DNA of 64,000 nucleotides from Citrobacter arsenatis (GCF_004353845.1 NZ_CP037864.1:3224001-3288000); one strand, 5' to 3'. Positions 34,394 to 43,080 are shown, counted from the first letter of the stretch. Numbers and translations are program-made. The notes: generated from the sequence alone by a model not told the origin.

Positions 34394-35052
34394 TAAGCAT
34401 CCTTCTTAATAAAATCAACTTTTCGAGCATTTTCTTTAAGGCACCTATTCCATTTTTCTATATCTCTATCATTGCGTACAATAATATGAGAATGATCGCT
34501 CACTAAAACTAACTCTATATCTGTGTAGTTATCAGTAACGACTATTGTGGTTTCTGCTTTTTTTAATAAATGCAACAAAGTGTCTTTCTTTAAAAATAAC
34601 AGATCCTTATTAATTTCGCCTGTGCACTTATTATTTAAAAAACCAATTGTTGAAGAATAATACTCGACACCTAGTTTTTGAGCAATTGCCCTTGCTACAG
34701 GTTCGATAGTTGCACTTGCGATCACAATTTTATACCCTTGTTTCTTATATTCCTCCATCAAAATATTTGTGCTATATATGCGATTCTCTTCTAGTTCATC
34801 TACGAATTCCCTTGCCCATTTATTGATATCATCGAATGAGAAATCAGATAATTGTTTTACCTGTAAAATCCTATAAACATCCTTCCTACTGAAGGATGAA
34901 TATATTACATTCAGCGCACGCAATATATATGGGGCATTCATTATACTCTTGTTATACTTTATTATGTTTTTTTTAGAAAGCCAACGCAAAAATGAATATG
35001 TAGTATTGTCATGGTATAACGTACCGCATATATCAAAAACAGCCAATTTCAA
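34393..35052 (-). CDS. HAD-superfamily (IB-like) protein with DxCGT motif
   Basis: This 219-residue haloacid dehalogenase-like protein of the SerB/IB type has motif I FDICGTLY (Asp7, Cys9, Thr11), a helical cap (about 20-100), motif II VIASAT (Ser113), a Lys in the 149-165 region and motif IV VVTDNYTD (Asp174, Asp178). The nucleophile Asp7 is present, but the usual second Asp (general acid) is Cys9. Its stop overlaps the start of the UbiA-like gene, so the two probably work together, for example by removing a phosphate from a lipid- or nucleotide-linked sugar. The substrate is unknown. Confidence 0.72.
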   Translation of the reverse strand: MKLAVFDICGTLYHDNTTYSFLRWLSKKNIIKYNKSIMNAPYILRALNVIYSSFSRKDVYRILQVKQLSDFSFDDINKWAREFVDELEENRIYSTNILMEEYKKQGYKIVIASATIEPVARAIAQKLGVEYYSSTIGFLNNKCTGEINKDLLFLKKDTLLHLLKKAETTIVVTDNYTDIELVLVSDHSHIIVRNDRDIEKWNRCLKENARKVDFIKKDA

Positions 35053-35056
35053 AATA

Positions 35057-36199
35057 TCATCCTCCTAAAACTGTCGTGAAAAAGGACCTTAGCTTATGTT
35101 CTTTCATCTCCATGAAGACATTATACTTATTTATTATTGTCATTTTATCAAAATTCAGCAGATTTGCTTCTCTAATTAAAGAGTTAAGTTTTACAGGGTC
35201 ATCATTTTCATAAGTTAATAACTCATCCGCAAAATATTCTTCCAATTCAGGTTGTGAAATCCCACTCGAAATAACAACACAACCATACTCCAAGTACTGT
35301 AGTACTTTTGATGGAAATGAATAAAAAGAGAATTTACATTGCGACCGAAGTGGGTTAATGCTTATTTTTGCATCTAACAGCAATGAATTATAATCAGATT
35401 CATTAAGAAAACCCCGATAAGAAATTCCTAGCTCATTTGTACAGGTAACAACATGTTCTTTTAAGCCCCCATTACCGGTAATTACTAACTTATTTTTTAT
35501 ATCCGTAGGTAAATCAGTCAGAGCCTGTAAGAGTACTTCTATACCACCAACGAAATCTAATCTCCCAGTATAAATAATATTTTCTGGTGTTGAGCTAGGT
35601 TTAATTGTATTACCATTTCTAGAATTGTATCCATAGTCAACTATTGAATTTGCATCTTTTCTCTTAATTAGATTTCTGACATTTTCATTAACGACAATGA
35701 AATTATGCCCTTTTTTGAAAACAAAATTTTCCGAACACTGCGTTAAAAACCGCTTAAGAAAAGAAAAATCATAGACACTGTATATTTCCTCAACTTGAAA
35801 TATAGTTTTCTTCAATATCCAAGGGAAAATATATGTGGGTAATATATAAACAAGGATATTAGCAGGTAATAAATTGTAGATCAGGACATACTTCCCTCTA
35901 CCCATTATTTTAAATATAAGATAGAACATTAAAAAAATCGAAATAAACCCTTTTAATATTGCACCTAAAAAATTAGAGGCAACACAATATGTTATACACT
36001 GTTGCGTATTCGAAATATTATGTTTTTCGCGTTTTACGATTGATACATTTCTAGATTTAATAATTGAATATATTTTAAGTTCATTTCCATCTGGAAGACA
36101 TCGGCAAACTCTATCAACTCTATGCCGCACCGAACTCGCAGCAGAGCTCCCTTCAGCACCCAAAGGATAATAATCACTTACTCTATAATATACTTCCAT
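35057..36199 (-). CDS. GT4-like glycosyltransferase (O-antigen)
   Basis: This 380-residue enzyme of the GT-B fold has a variable N-terminal domain with a hydrophobic patch (about 88-125, FLGAILKGFISIFLMFYLIF) and a C-terminal nucleotide-sugar domain with IIYTGRLDFVGG, VITGNGGL and FPSKVLQYLEYG, typical of glycosyl transferase group 1. ATG 36199 is chosen (GGGAGG ten bases upstream); the gene then overlaps the end of wzy by 17 bp. It probably adds a backbone sugar; donor and linkage cannot be told. It is AT-rich like its neighbours. Confidence 0.8.
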   Translation of the reverse strand: MEVYYRVSDYYPLGAEGSSAASSVRHRVDRVCRCLPDGNELKIYSIIKSRNVSIVKREKHNISNTQQCITYCVASNFLGAILKGFISIFLMFYLIFKIMGRGKYVLIYNLLPANILVYILPTYIFPWILKKTIFQVEEIYSVYDFSFLKRFLTQCSENFVFKKGHNFIVVNENVRNLIKRKDANSIVDYGYNSRNGNTIKPSSTPENIIYTGRLDFVGGIEVLLQALTDLPTDIKNKLVITGNGGLKEHVVTCTNELGISYRGFLNESDYNSLLLDAKISINPLRSQCKFSFYSFPSKVLQYLEYGCVVISSGISQPELEEYFADELLTYENDDPVKLNSLIREANLLNFDKMTIINKYNVFMEMKEHKLRSFFTTVLGG

Positions 36200-37343
36200 T
36201 TTTATTATACCTCCCGGTCTGAATATGCATAGTCGTAAATAGAGCATAACAGATCAGCAACATCATATTACCCTCAAGAACTACATCCTGACACATTACT
36301 ATTAGTGTTAAAACCGACAAAAAGAAATACGGACTCTTAACTTTCCCATTTTGCTTTTTATATTTTAAATAGCTAAAGAAAAGAATAAAGTTAGAAAAAA
36401 GGAACATAATCAGGGGTATAAATCCGGCAACTCTGGCGCTATCTAAATAAATGTTATGATACCAGTTTCCAGAATACTCACTTGCATGCGGTGTAAATCC
36501 ACCCATAGGTTGCATCAGGAATTTTGTGATTCCATCTTGTATAAGCTCAAATCTAGCTGATTTCAGCCCTTCACTTCCAAACCGTTCAAACACCAAATTG
36601 AAATACCTATCAAAAACTGGCAAATCTTTAAATATTAGAGAAAACGTAATTAGGGCACCAATGCTTATTAAACAAAACCAAATGGTTGCTTTCAGATTTA
36701 TATTTCTACTGTATTGATAAAACAAACTAATAATTGCAATAATAAAAAACGTACGTCCACCAAGGAATATCGATGATAATAAAAGCAGAGGATATAATAA
36801 TGTCAGAAAAATTCTTTTGTTAAACGTATTAGCTTTAAACGCAACTAATAAATACATAAACACAATAGCCAGTGAGTTACTTATTCCAGGCGAGTTAATT
36901 TCCTCATGACTAAATGGATCCAGCAATTTACCGTATCCATAAACTCCAGAAGGTTCAAGAAAACTATAAATAACAACAAATTCTGCTCTAACAAAAATAC
37001 CGAGAATAAGAAAAAGCAACATTTCCTTAGCATTCTCAATATTATTAACTAATATTAGCGTTAAACAGACTATCATAAAGACAATATACATTGCATACTT
37101 TATGGGCGAGTCAAGATATAGCCTGGAGTATCCAATAATAAAAACACATAACACAAATAAAACAAGGAATAATACATTCCAACTTGTTGCGACACTTCCT
37201 GCGTATAATGATTTATTTTTATAGACTGTTAGGAATAGTGACAACATTAGTAAAGGTATAAATACAGAATATAAGCTAAAACCAGAGAAGAAAAAACTTA
37301 ATAACAGTATGCTTTTATATACATTATTACTTTTGAATCGCAT
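36183..37343 (-). CDS. wzy: Wzy, O-antigen polymerase
   Basis: This 386-residue protein has about ten to twelve hydrophobic helices with a long hydrophilic loop (about 235-300, including FERFGSEGLKSARFELIQDG and PHASEYSGNWYHNIYLDSAR split by short gaps). This topology, and the position between acetyltransferase and glycosyltransferase genes, fits Wzy, which joins O-units on undecaprenyl diphosphate in the periplasm. An Arg in the loop (R262 region) is typical. Sequence similarity between Wzy proteins is low, so assignment rests on topology, loop and context. Very AT-rich. Confidence 0.82.
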   Translation of the reverse strand: MRFKSNNVYKSILLLSFFFSGFSLYSVFIPLLMLSLFLTVYKNKSLYAGSVATSWNVLFLVLFVLCVFIIGYSRLYLDSPIKYAMYIVFMIVCLTLILVNNIENAKEMLLFLILGIFVRAEFVVIYSFLEPSGVYGYGKLLDPFSHEEINSPGISNSLAIVFMYLLVAFKANTFNKRIFLTLLYPLLLLSSIFLGGRTFFIIAIISLFYQYSRNINLKATIWFCLISIGALITFSLIFKDLPVFDRYFNLVFERFGSEGLKSARFELIQDGITKFLMQPMGGFTPHASEYSGNWYHNIYLDSARVAGFIPLIMFLFSNFILFFSYLKYKKQNGKVKSPYFFLSVLTLIVMCQDVVLEGNMMLLICYALFTTMHIQTGRYNKNGSIL

Positions 37344-38024
37344 TCAATTATGTTCCTTTAGTTTTTTACTTACTCTAATTAATTCAACTATATTATCTTT
37401 AAGATCCCCCTGAAATAAATGTAAATAATCTTTTAAAACAGTCTCAGACCAATTCCACCATTCTATATCCTTTAATACATCTACATGCTGTGCAGAACAG
37501 CGGAATCGTTTAACGACAGCAGGAACACCAGCAACAATCGCATACGGCAGCACATCTTTTGTTACAACTGCACCTGCTGCTATGATTGCACCATCGCCTA
37601 TTTTAACACCATCCATAATAATAGCATTGGCACCAACCCAAACATCATTACCTAAAATAGTTGTTTTTTCTTCTGCAAATTTATCTTCGTTTGTAAACGA
37701 GACACCACATTGTTTTCTTGAAGAATAAAAAATTGGATGTGTTGATATTAAAGACGTTGGATGAGCGCCAAGCCCTCCAATTTTTGAACCCATAGCAATA
37801 CTGCAAAATCTACCCACCATAGCATTTCCTATGCTTGCTCCAACGGCATAGGAATATCTCCCAATATGTGAGTTATAAATTGAGGATTTTCCAGTAATTC
37901 TATTATTACCTTCAAACGTGGAATATTCATCAACATAAGATAGCAGGTCTATATAGATCCCCATACCATTTTTATTTATGTCTCTTTTTATCAGATATGA
38001 TTTAAATCTATTCAAAAATCCCAT
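37344..38024 (-). CDS. Left-handed beta-helix acetyltransferase (O-antigen)
   Basis: This 226-residue protein has hexapeptide repeats from about residue 45 to 165 (IYNSHIGRYSYAVGASIGNAMV; ILGNDVWVGANAIIMDG; IGDGAIIAAGAVVTKDV) of the xenobiotic/CatB type, with the probable catalytic His in STHPIF. It should transfer acetyl from acetyl-CoA in the cytoplasm to a sugar hydroxyl or an amino sugar precursor. It abuts wzy with no gap. Since the cluster has no amino-sugar pathway genes, O-acetylation of an O-unit sugar is the likelier role. Confidence 0.8.
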   Translation of the reverse strand: MGFLNRFKSYLIKRDINKNGMGIYIDLLSYVDEYSTFEGNNRITGKSSIYNSHIGRYSYAVGASIGNAMVGRFCSIAMGSKIGGLGAHPTSLISTHPIFYSSRKQCGVSFTNEDKFAEEKTTILGNDVWVGANAIIMDGVKIGDGAIIAAGAVVTKDVLPYAIVAGVPAVVKRFRCSAQHVDVLKDIEWWNWSETVLKDYLHLFQGDLKDNIVELIRVSKKLKEHN

Positions 38025-38025
38025 A

Positions 38026-38937
38026 TCAAGCCCCTTTTATCTTTCTTTTTACAAAAGAAATAACTCTGGCAAGTAGGCTTTTTTTGTTTCTTCTGAAATA
38101 GTCTATATGTGCCAAATAATAATCTTTACTTTCAATTAGAACATCTTTTCGGTTTAACTCTATGGGTTTATTAGCAATAGCAGTATCTTTATAAATGTCA
38201 TCACCGTTACAGTTTTCCCCTGAACCATCGTGACCTATGTTCTTCGCCATTACTGTTGTCGGAAAAAGAGCCAACCACTTATTTGATGCTAGCGTTATAT
38301 ACCAGAAGATAAACCATGTATTAAGTTTACCATCAGCATTAAGTGTAGCTTGTTCAAAAAAATCAAATGCTCCATCAAAATTTATGTAATCTTTAATTTT
38401 CTTATCAGTTAGTTTAACTGTATTAATATCTTTATTAAAGCTCTGCCATCGATCTGCCCATGTAGCCCATCCCCAGCACAGCGGAATTCTTAGTAGGTAG
38501 GTTGATTCATTATTATTGGCCATCTTGACAGGATAGCTGCTACCGGAAATAGAGCCTACCTTTTTTACTTCCGCGTACATATCTAATGCGTCATTCATAT
38601 ACTTTAAGAAATAAGGTGATGTCTCTATATCATCCTCAAGAACAATTACGCGCCCAAACTTATTTACTGTTTCCGTTACGCCCTGAATTATACTTTGAGC
38701 GAGTCCAATATTTTTATCTTGCTTAACTATCGTTATACTATTGAATCCAGTTATAGTGTCAATATATTCTCGCACAGCCTGGACACCGGCATCATCCTTC
38801 TGGGCTTTTGCACCGTCTGAATAGATAATAAGGTCAGTATATTCTGCAAGACTATTCTTACTTAATGCCGTTAACATTTTTTTTGTATGCTCAGGTCGTG
38901 AATAGACAAAAGCGATTACAGGAGAATATTTTTTCAC
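38026..38937 (-). CDS. GT2-like glycosyltransferase (O-antigen)
   Basis: This 303-residue GT-A fold enzyme begins SPVIAFVYSRPEHTKKML and has IIYSDGAK and IVLEDDIETSPYFLKYM (DxD-like EDD, about residue 100), then PLCWGWATWADRW, a block seen in GNT-I-like/WbbN-type bacterial transferases. It lacks long hydrophobic stretches and is cytoplasmic. It lies one base upstream of the acetyltransferase in the transcript and 16 bp after wzx. Donor sugar is unknown. Confidence 0.8.
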   Translation of the reverse strand: MKKYSPVIAFVYSRPEHTKKMLTALSKNSLAEYTDLIIYSDGAKAQKDDAGVQAVREYIDTITGFNSITIVKQDKNIGLAQSIIQGVTETVNKFGRVIVLEDDIETSPYFLKYMNDALDMYAEVKKVGSISGSSYPVKMANNNESTYLLRIPLCWGWATWADRWQSFNKDINTVKLTDKKIKDYINFDGAFDFFEQATLNADGKLNTWFIFWYITLASNKWLALFPTTVMAKNIGHDGSGENCNGDDIYKDTAIANKPIELNRKDVLIESKDYYLAHIDYFRRNKKSLLARVISFVKRKIKGA

Positions 38938-38953
38938 TTTCCGTTCCTGTTTA

Positions 38954-40243
38954 TTACCTTAAAAAAAATAAACTTTTGAGTTGCATCAAGAAAATTCTTT
39001 TAGCAAAAAACAAATTAAATAGTATAGATGCCGAAAACTGGGACAATACTGCAGATATCGCGGCACCTTTAATTCCATAGTATGGAATTAAAGTTAAATT
39101 TGCTATGCCGCAAACGACAAGACCTGTAAGCGACTTATATAGAGTAAATGTTCCTTTCCTTTCATTAACAATCCATAAGCTTTGAGCCACCCCTAAGCAA
39201 ATGAATAAATTTGTCACTACATGTATAGCAAGCACTCCAATTCCGTTGGTATAATTGGTTCCTAGCATAATTTCTATAATAAATGGAGACATTACTGAAA
39301 TTATTAACGTTATTCCCCAACCAATGAAAGAAAACATCAGAAAAACATTTCCGATAGCTTTATAATACTCATGCTCACCCTCTCTCTTCTTTCTTGCAAT
39401 ATATGGTGCCAAACTCACTGATAATGTTACCGGAACAAAATTCCATAATGTCGAAAATTGCAATGCGGCCGCATAAACCCCTAATGATTCTTCACCTAAT
39501 AGATTTTTTATCATGACCTGATCTATCCTCATATATAATATGATCGATAGTCCACTTACTAAATAAGGCCAAGACTCACTAAGTAATAATTTGCATTTTT
39601 CTACAGTTGCAGACCACTGATGTTTAGTTCTAAATTTTCTATACGCATAGGTCAGCGCTAACGCAGATAATAACGCATCTATGCTAAGTAGTAACGCGAA
39701 TGCCCAGAGCGGACTGTGACATAATATTAGAACAACTCTCATTATATTTGTAATAGTGTATGCGCACAACTTTGCTATAACAGTTCTTTTACTCTGACTT
39801 TGACTTTGAAACCAAATATCAATTGTATCAGCGCATTGAAATACTAGTCCACCACCAGCCAATAAGGTTAACAATGCAAAATGGGCACCATTAAAAAAAG
39901 CAACCCCACCCACTGCCACGATTAAACATAAAAAACCAACACAGAAACGCAAAATGAGCGCGGTTCCTAAATTTTGATGTGCCTTATCTATATTATGAGC
40001 AATATCGCGTACTAAAATCGTATCCATTCCAAGCAATGCTATCACTTGAAAAAAACTAATGAGCGTAATTACATATGCCAGTTGACCATATGTCTCTGGC
40101 CCCAAATAACGAGCTACCCATACTCCTACAAGCAGACCAAACATTAATCGGACGAATTTATCAAATAAAAGCCACCCGGCATTTGAAATTATTTTCTTAA
40201 TTTCAAAATTAACATTTATTTTTTTTGTAAGTTTAACCAGCAT
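38954..40243 (-). CDS. wzx: Wzx, O-antigen flippase
   Basis: This 429-residue protein has about twelve transmembrane helices and the family's N-terminal FDKFVRLMFGLLVGVWVARYLGP block, GGGLVFQCADTIDIWFQSQ and SGLSIILYMRIDQVMI, matching the RfbX/polysaccharide transporter family. It moves the lipid-linked O-unit to the periplasmic face. It is the first gene of the O-antigen cluster after the JUMPstart leader, with AGG eight bases before the ATG. Note the internal EKRIFLM... Lys-rich C-terminus; otherwise ordinary. Confidence 0.93.
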   Translation of the reverse strand: MLVKLTKKINVNFEIKKIISNAGWLLFDKFVRLMFGLLVGVWVARYLGPETYGQLAYVITLISFFQVIALLGMDTILVRDIAHNIDKAHQNLGTALILRFCVGFLCLIVAVGGVAFFNGAHFALLTLLAGGGLVFQCADTIDIWFQSQSQSKRTVIAKLCAYTITNIMRVVLILCHSPLWAFALLLSIDALLSALALTYAYRKFRTKHQWSATVEKCKLLLSESWPYLVSGLSIILYMRIDQVMIKNLLGEESLGVYAAALQFSTLWNFVPVTLSVSLAPYIARKKREGEHEYYKAIGNVFLMFSFIGWGITLIISVMSPFIIEIMLGTNYTNGIGVLAIHVVTNLFICLGVAQSLWIVNERKGTFTLYKSLTGLVVCGIANLTLIPYYGIKGAAISAVLSQFSASILFNLFFAKRIFLMQLKSLFFLR

Positions 40244-40626
40244 TCAAAACACCTGCGAAATTTTGCAATCTAAGTAATAAACCTACTCAATATTTATAGA
40301 TTTATAAGTTTTCTGATTCTAATAGGCATGCTACCGCCCCTGGCTCGACAGCTACCAGTGCACTGCTTAAAATCTAAAAGGTCCGATCAACTCCGTTAGC
40401 GCTATCGCAAAGCTCTGAAATTTTTAACGCTAATTGTCTTACCAAATGCTACCAGAAACAAGGAAAAATCAACCCCATCCAGGATTAAACTTAGTAGGTT
40501 AACTCGTTGTTATTGGTTGTTTTTCATAGAAAAACGACAGTAACACCCCACAGCATAAAGCATAGACACAAGGATGTTAGCTGCCGCTATTTTTTCTGGC
40601 TTACCGTCACAAAGACCTGTAAATCT
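40244..40626. promoter_or_regulatory. O-antigen operon leader and promoter region
   Basis: This 383-bp non-coding stretch lies between galF and wzx, where the promoter of the O-antigen operon is expected. It carries the JUMPstart element (separate entry). No -35/-10 pair could be chosen with confidence by eye, and no clear galF terminator was seen. Confidence 0.6.
40325..40365 (-). promoter_or_regulatory. JUMPstart with ops element (RfaH recruitment)
   Basis: On the minus strand CTGGTAGCTG (40350-40359) is followed by CCAGGGGCGGTAGCATGCC, matching the JUMPstart consensus found in front of O-antigen and capsule operons. The ops core GGCGGTAG is complete (40331-40338) and is followed by CATG rather than the common CGTG. 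It pauses RNA polymerase and recruits RfaH, which prevents early termination in the long, AT-rich operon. Confidence 0.92.
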
Positions 40627-41520
40627 CTACTCGCTCAGTAGCTTCTCAATGCTCTTACGGAACTTCGGTCCTTCCTTCAGGTTACGCAGACCGTACTTAA
40701 CGAATGCCTGCATGTAGCCCATTTTTTTACCACAGTCGTAGCTGTCACCCGTCATCAGCATGGCGTCAACAGACTGTTTTTTCGCCAGCTCAGCGATGGC
40801 ATCCGTCAACTGAATACGCCCCCAGGCACCTGGCTGCGTATGCTCCAGTTCTGCCCAAATATCAGCAGACAGAACATAGCGCCCTACAGCCATCAGATCG
40901 GAATCAAGTGTCTGCGGCTGGTCTGGTTTTTCGATGAACTCAACAATACGGCTGACTTTGCCTTCGTTGTCTAAAGGCTCTTTGGTCTGAATAACAGAGT
41001 ACTCAGACAGATCGCCTTCCATACGCTTAGCCAGCACCTGGCTGCGCCCGGTTTCATTGAAACGAGCCACCATGGCGGCGAGGTTGTAGCGCAGCGGATC
41101 CGCACTCGCGGTATCCAGCACAACGTCAGGTAATACCACGACAAACGGGTTATCACCAATAATAGGACGAGCACAAAGAATTGAATGACCCAGACCCAGT
41201 AACTGGGCCTGACGAACGTTCATGATAGTCACGCCCGGAGGACAGATAGACTGCACTTCGGCTAATAACTGACGCTTTACACGCTGCTCAAGCAACGATT
41301 CGAGTTCGTAAGAGGTGTCGAAGTGGTTCTCAACCGCGTTCTTAGACGCATGAGTTACCAGAACGATTTCTTTGATACCTGCAGCTACAATTTCGTCGAC
41401 AATGTATTGAATCATCGGCTTGTCTACGATCGGCAGCATTTCTTTAGGGATTGCCTTTGTGGCAGGCAACATGTGCATCCCCAGACCTGCTACCGGAATA
41501 ACTGCTTTCAAATTAATCAT
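40627..41520 (-). CDS. galF: GalF, UTP-glucose-1-phosphate uridylyltransferase-like
   Basis: This 297-residue protein is of the GalU family, with KAVIPVAGLGMHMLPATKAIPKEMLP (N-terminal nucleotide loop, split at GLG-MHML), VEFIEKPD and LTDAIAEL. GalF has a His-Met in place of GalU's TRMLP, as in E. coli, where GalF acts weakly or regulates GalU. ATG 41520 (MINLKAV) gives the E. coli length; the frame extends four codons upstream. A minus-strand -10 TATAAT lies at 41551-41556. It marks the 5' boundary of the O-antigen cluster. Confidence 0.95.
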   Translation of the reverse strand: MINLKAVIPVAGLGMHMLPATKAIPKEMLPIVDKPMIQYIVDEIVAAGIKEIVLVTHASKNAVENHFDTSYELESLLEQRVKRQLLAEVQSICPPGVTIMNVRQAQLLGLGHSILCARPIIGDNPFVVVLPDVVLDTASADPLRYNLAAMVARFNETGRSQVLAKRMEGDLSEYSVIQTKEPLDNEGKVSRIVEFIEKPDQPQTLDSDLMAVGRYVLSADIWAELEHTQPGAWGRIQLTDAIAELAKKQSVDAMLMTGDSYDCGKKMGYMQAFVKYGLRNLKEGPKFRKSIEKLLSE

Positions 41521-41550
41521 TAAGTCATTCACCTATTCAATTGTTGCTGA

Positions 41551-41556
41551 ATTATA
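41551..41556 (-). promoter_or_regulatory. galF promoter -10 element
   Basis: A perfect TATAAT on the minus strand lies 31 bp upstream of the galF start codon. The -35 (CTGGCT with 17 bp spacing) is weak. The remaining part of 41557-41685 between galF and wcaM shows no other feature. Confidence 0.45.
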
Positions 41557-41685
41557 GCTTTTTAGCTTGTTTTAGCCAGTATGAATTACATTACTCTGAT
41601 GCAGCGTATGTTACGCCGCTTAACTGCGGAATGCAGTAATCTTAATCCCAGACGGGTACAACTTTTGCCAGGAATGGTCGCAAAG

Positions 41686-43080
41686 TTACCTCCCCTGCCC
41701 CGGCAGTCGAAAATTCACCGCCTCGACATTGACGACCTGATGGTTTATACGGTCGATGTCAACTGAACTCTTCCCAGTTTCGTTTACTGCATGAACATTG
41801 GCCAGCGAGATCAATGTGTCCTGTTTGGCCATAAACTTGCCGCGCACATCCTGGCGCAGATCGAAGTGCATCTTAAGCGCGGGTCCTGTAGCGGAGTGCT
41901 GCATCACCTTGATGTTACGTAAAAAGAGATGCTGCGGTTGGTTATGTAACTCAAGCGTGGCACGCTTCATCTCCACGTTGGTGATAGCGACAAATGAAGT
42001 GGCATTGCCTGATGAGATTTGGATACCACGTAATTTGTATTCAAGTTGCGAATTATCCAGTTGAATATTATTTAATTTAAAATTTTGCGGAATGGATAAA
42101 TATCGTCCTTTGATTACGCCATAGCCAATGAGCATGCCTGCGCTATTTTCCATATTGATATTATCAATAACGAAATTATCGCATCCATAAATAGCGACCG
42201 TCGCATTATCGATGCCCGCTTTCTTACTGAAATCCGGGGTGATATTTCGTGCAGTGATATTGCGAATGATAAAGTGTTTGCCGTTCTCCACATGGACTAG
42301 CTGTCGGCAGTCCGAGCCAGAGATATTCGCCACCACAAAGTTTTTTACTGCCTGTTCATCGGGATAGGTATTGTCATAGGTACTTCCAGCCAGCCCGATG
42401 CCGATGCCCCAGTTCACATTACCATTAGTACAGTTTATACGTTCAATGACATGGTCAGAAATGAGGATGTTGCTGTCGTTTATCGCCACATTCCACTCAA
42501 TGGCATCGCCCTGAAGGTCACTAAAACGGCAATGCGTAATCTTTACGCCATCCATCCGGTTATGAAAGCCCTGACGCAGGATCCCATAGTTAGCGCGTGT
42601 GATGCTAATATCAGCGATGGTCAGATTACGCATCAGTCTTGCCGTTTTACCGCCGATATAGATTTGCGTTACGGGACCGAAGCCGCTCATGGCAATCCCT
42701 TTTATCACACAGTCCGATCCCCGCACATCGAGGGTAACATTCCTCAGGCTCCCGCCCTGCTCACCCATCACCCTGCATCCATCCTGCAGAACAAAGCGGC
42801 CACGGCCATTGCCGCTTATTCGCCCTTGCAGTACTAGCGTTTTGCCCGGGGGAATAACGATCGCGGTATTCAGATCCTTACATTCCAGTCCTTTTGGTAC
42901 GACGACCGTTTGTCCTTCTTTGAACGCCTGCCTGAAAGAAGCGACCCAGTCCTGTGGATTGTAATCCTGAATGTTGACGCTGGCCGGTGATTCAAGCGCC
43001 CGGACAACGGGAGTATGCAATACGGCAAGCGCAGAGCCTGCCGTCAGAAAAGTACGGCGTGAGATTTTTTTCTCTGACAT
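41686..43080 (-). CDS. wcaM: WcaM, colanic acid protein (Tat-signal beta-helix)
   Basis: This 464-residue protein is the last gene of the colanic acid operon. It begins with a twin-arginine signal (ISRRTFLTAGSALAVLHT, residues 6-23) and continues as a repetitive right-handed parallel beta-helix, with many short I/V-x-I-N-type coils (NITARNITPDF, VIDNINMENS). The fold resembles polysaccharide lyases and hydrolases. Folded export to the periplasm is predicted; its role in colanic acid is not established. It starts 11 bp after wcaL ends. Confidence 0.92.
   Translation of the reverse strand: MSEKKISRRTFLTAGSALAVLHTPVVRALESPASVNIQDYNPQDWVASFRQAFKEGQTVVVPKGLECKDLNTAIVIPPGKTLVLQGRISGNGRGRFVLQDGCRVMGEQGGSLRNVTLDVRGSDCVIKGIAMSGFGPVTQIYIGGKTARLMRNLTIADISITRANYGILRQGFHNRMDGVKITHCRFSDLQGDAIEWNVAINDSNILISDHVIERINCTNGNVNWGIGIGLAGSTYDNTYPDEQAVKNFVVANISGSDCRQLVHVENGKHFIIRNITARNITPDFSKKAGIDNATVAIYGCDNFVIDNINMENSAGMLIGYGVIKGRYLSIPQNFKLNNIQLDNSQLEYKLRGIQISSGNATSFVAITNVEMKRATLELHNQPQHLFLRNIKVMQHSATGPALKMHFDLRQDVRGKFMAKQDTLISLANVHAVNETGKSSVDIDRINHQVVNVEAVNFRLPGQGR

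Noticed and set aside
40244..40626. Gene remnant or small ORF between galF and wzx
   Set aside because: No frame with a ribosome binding site and no recognisable peptide; the region is explained by the leader and JUMPstart.
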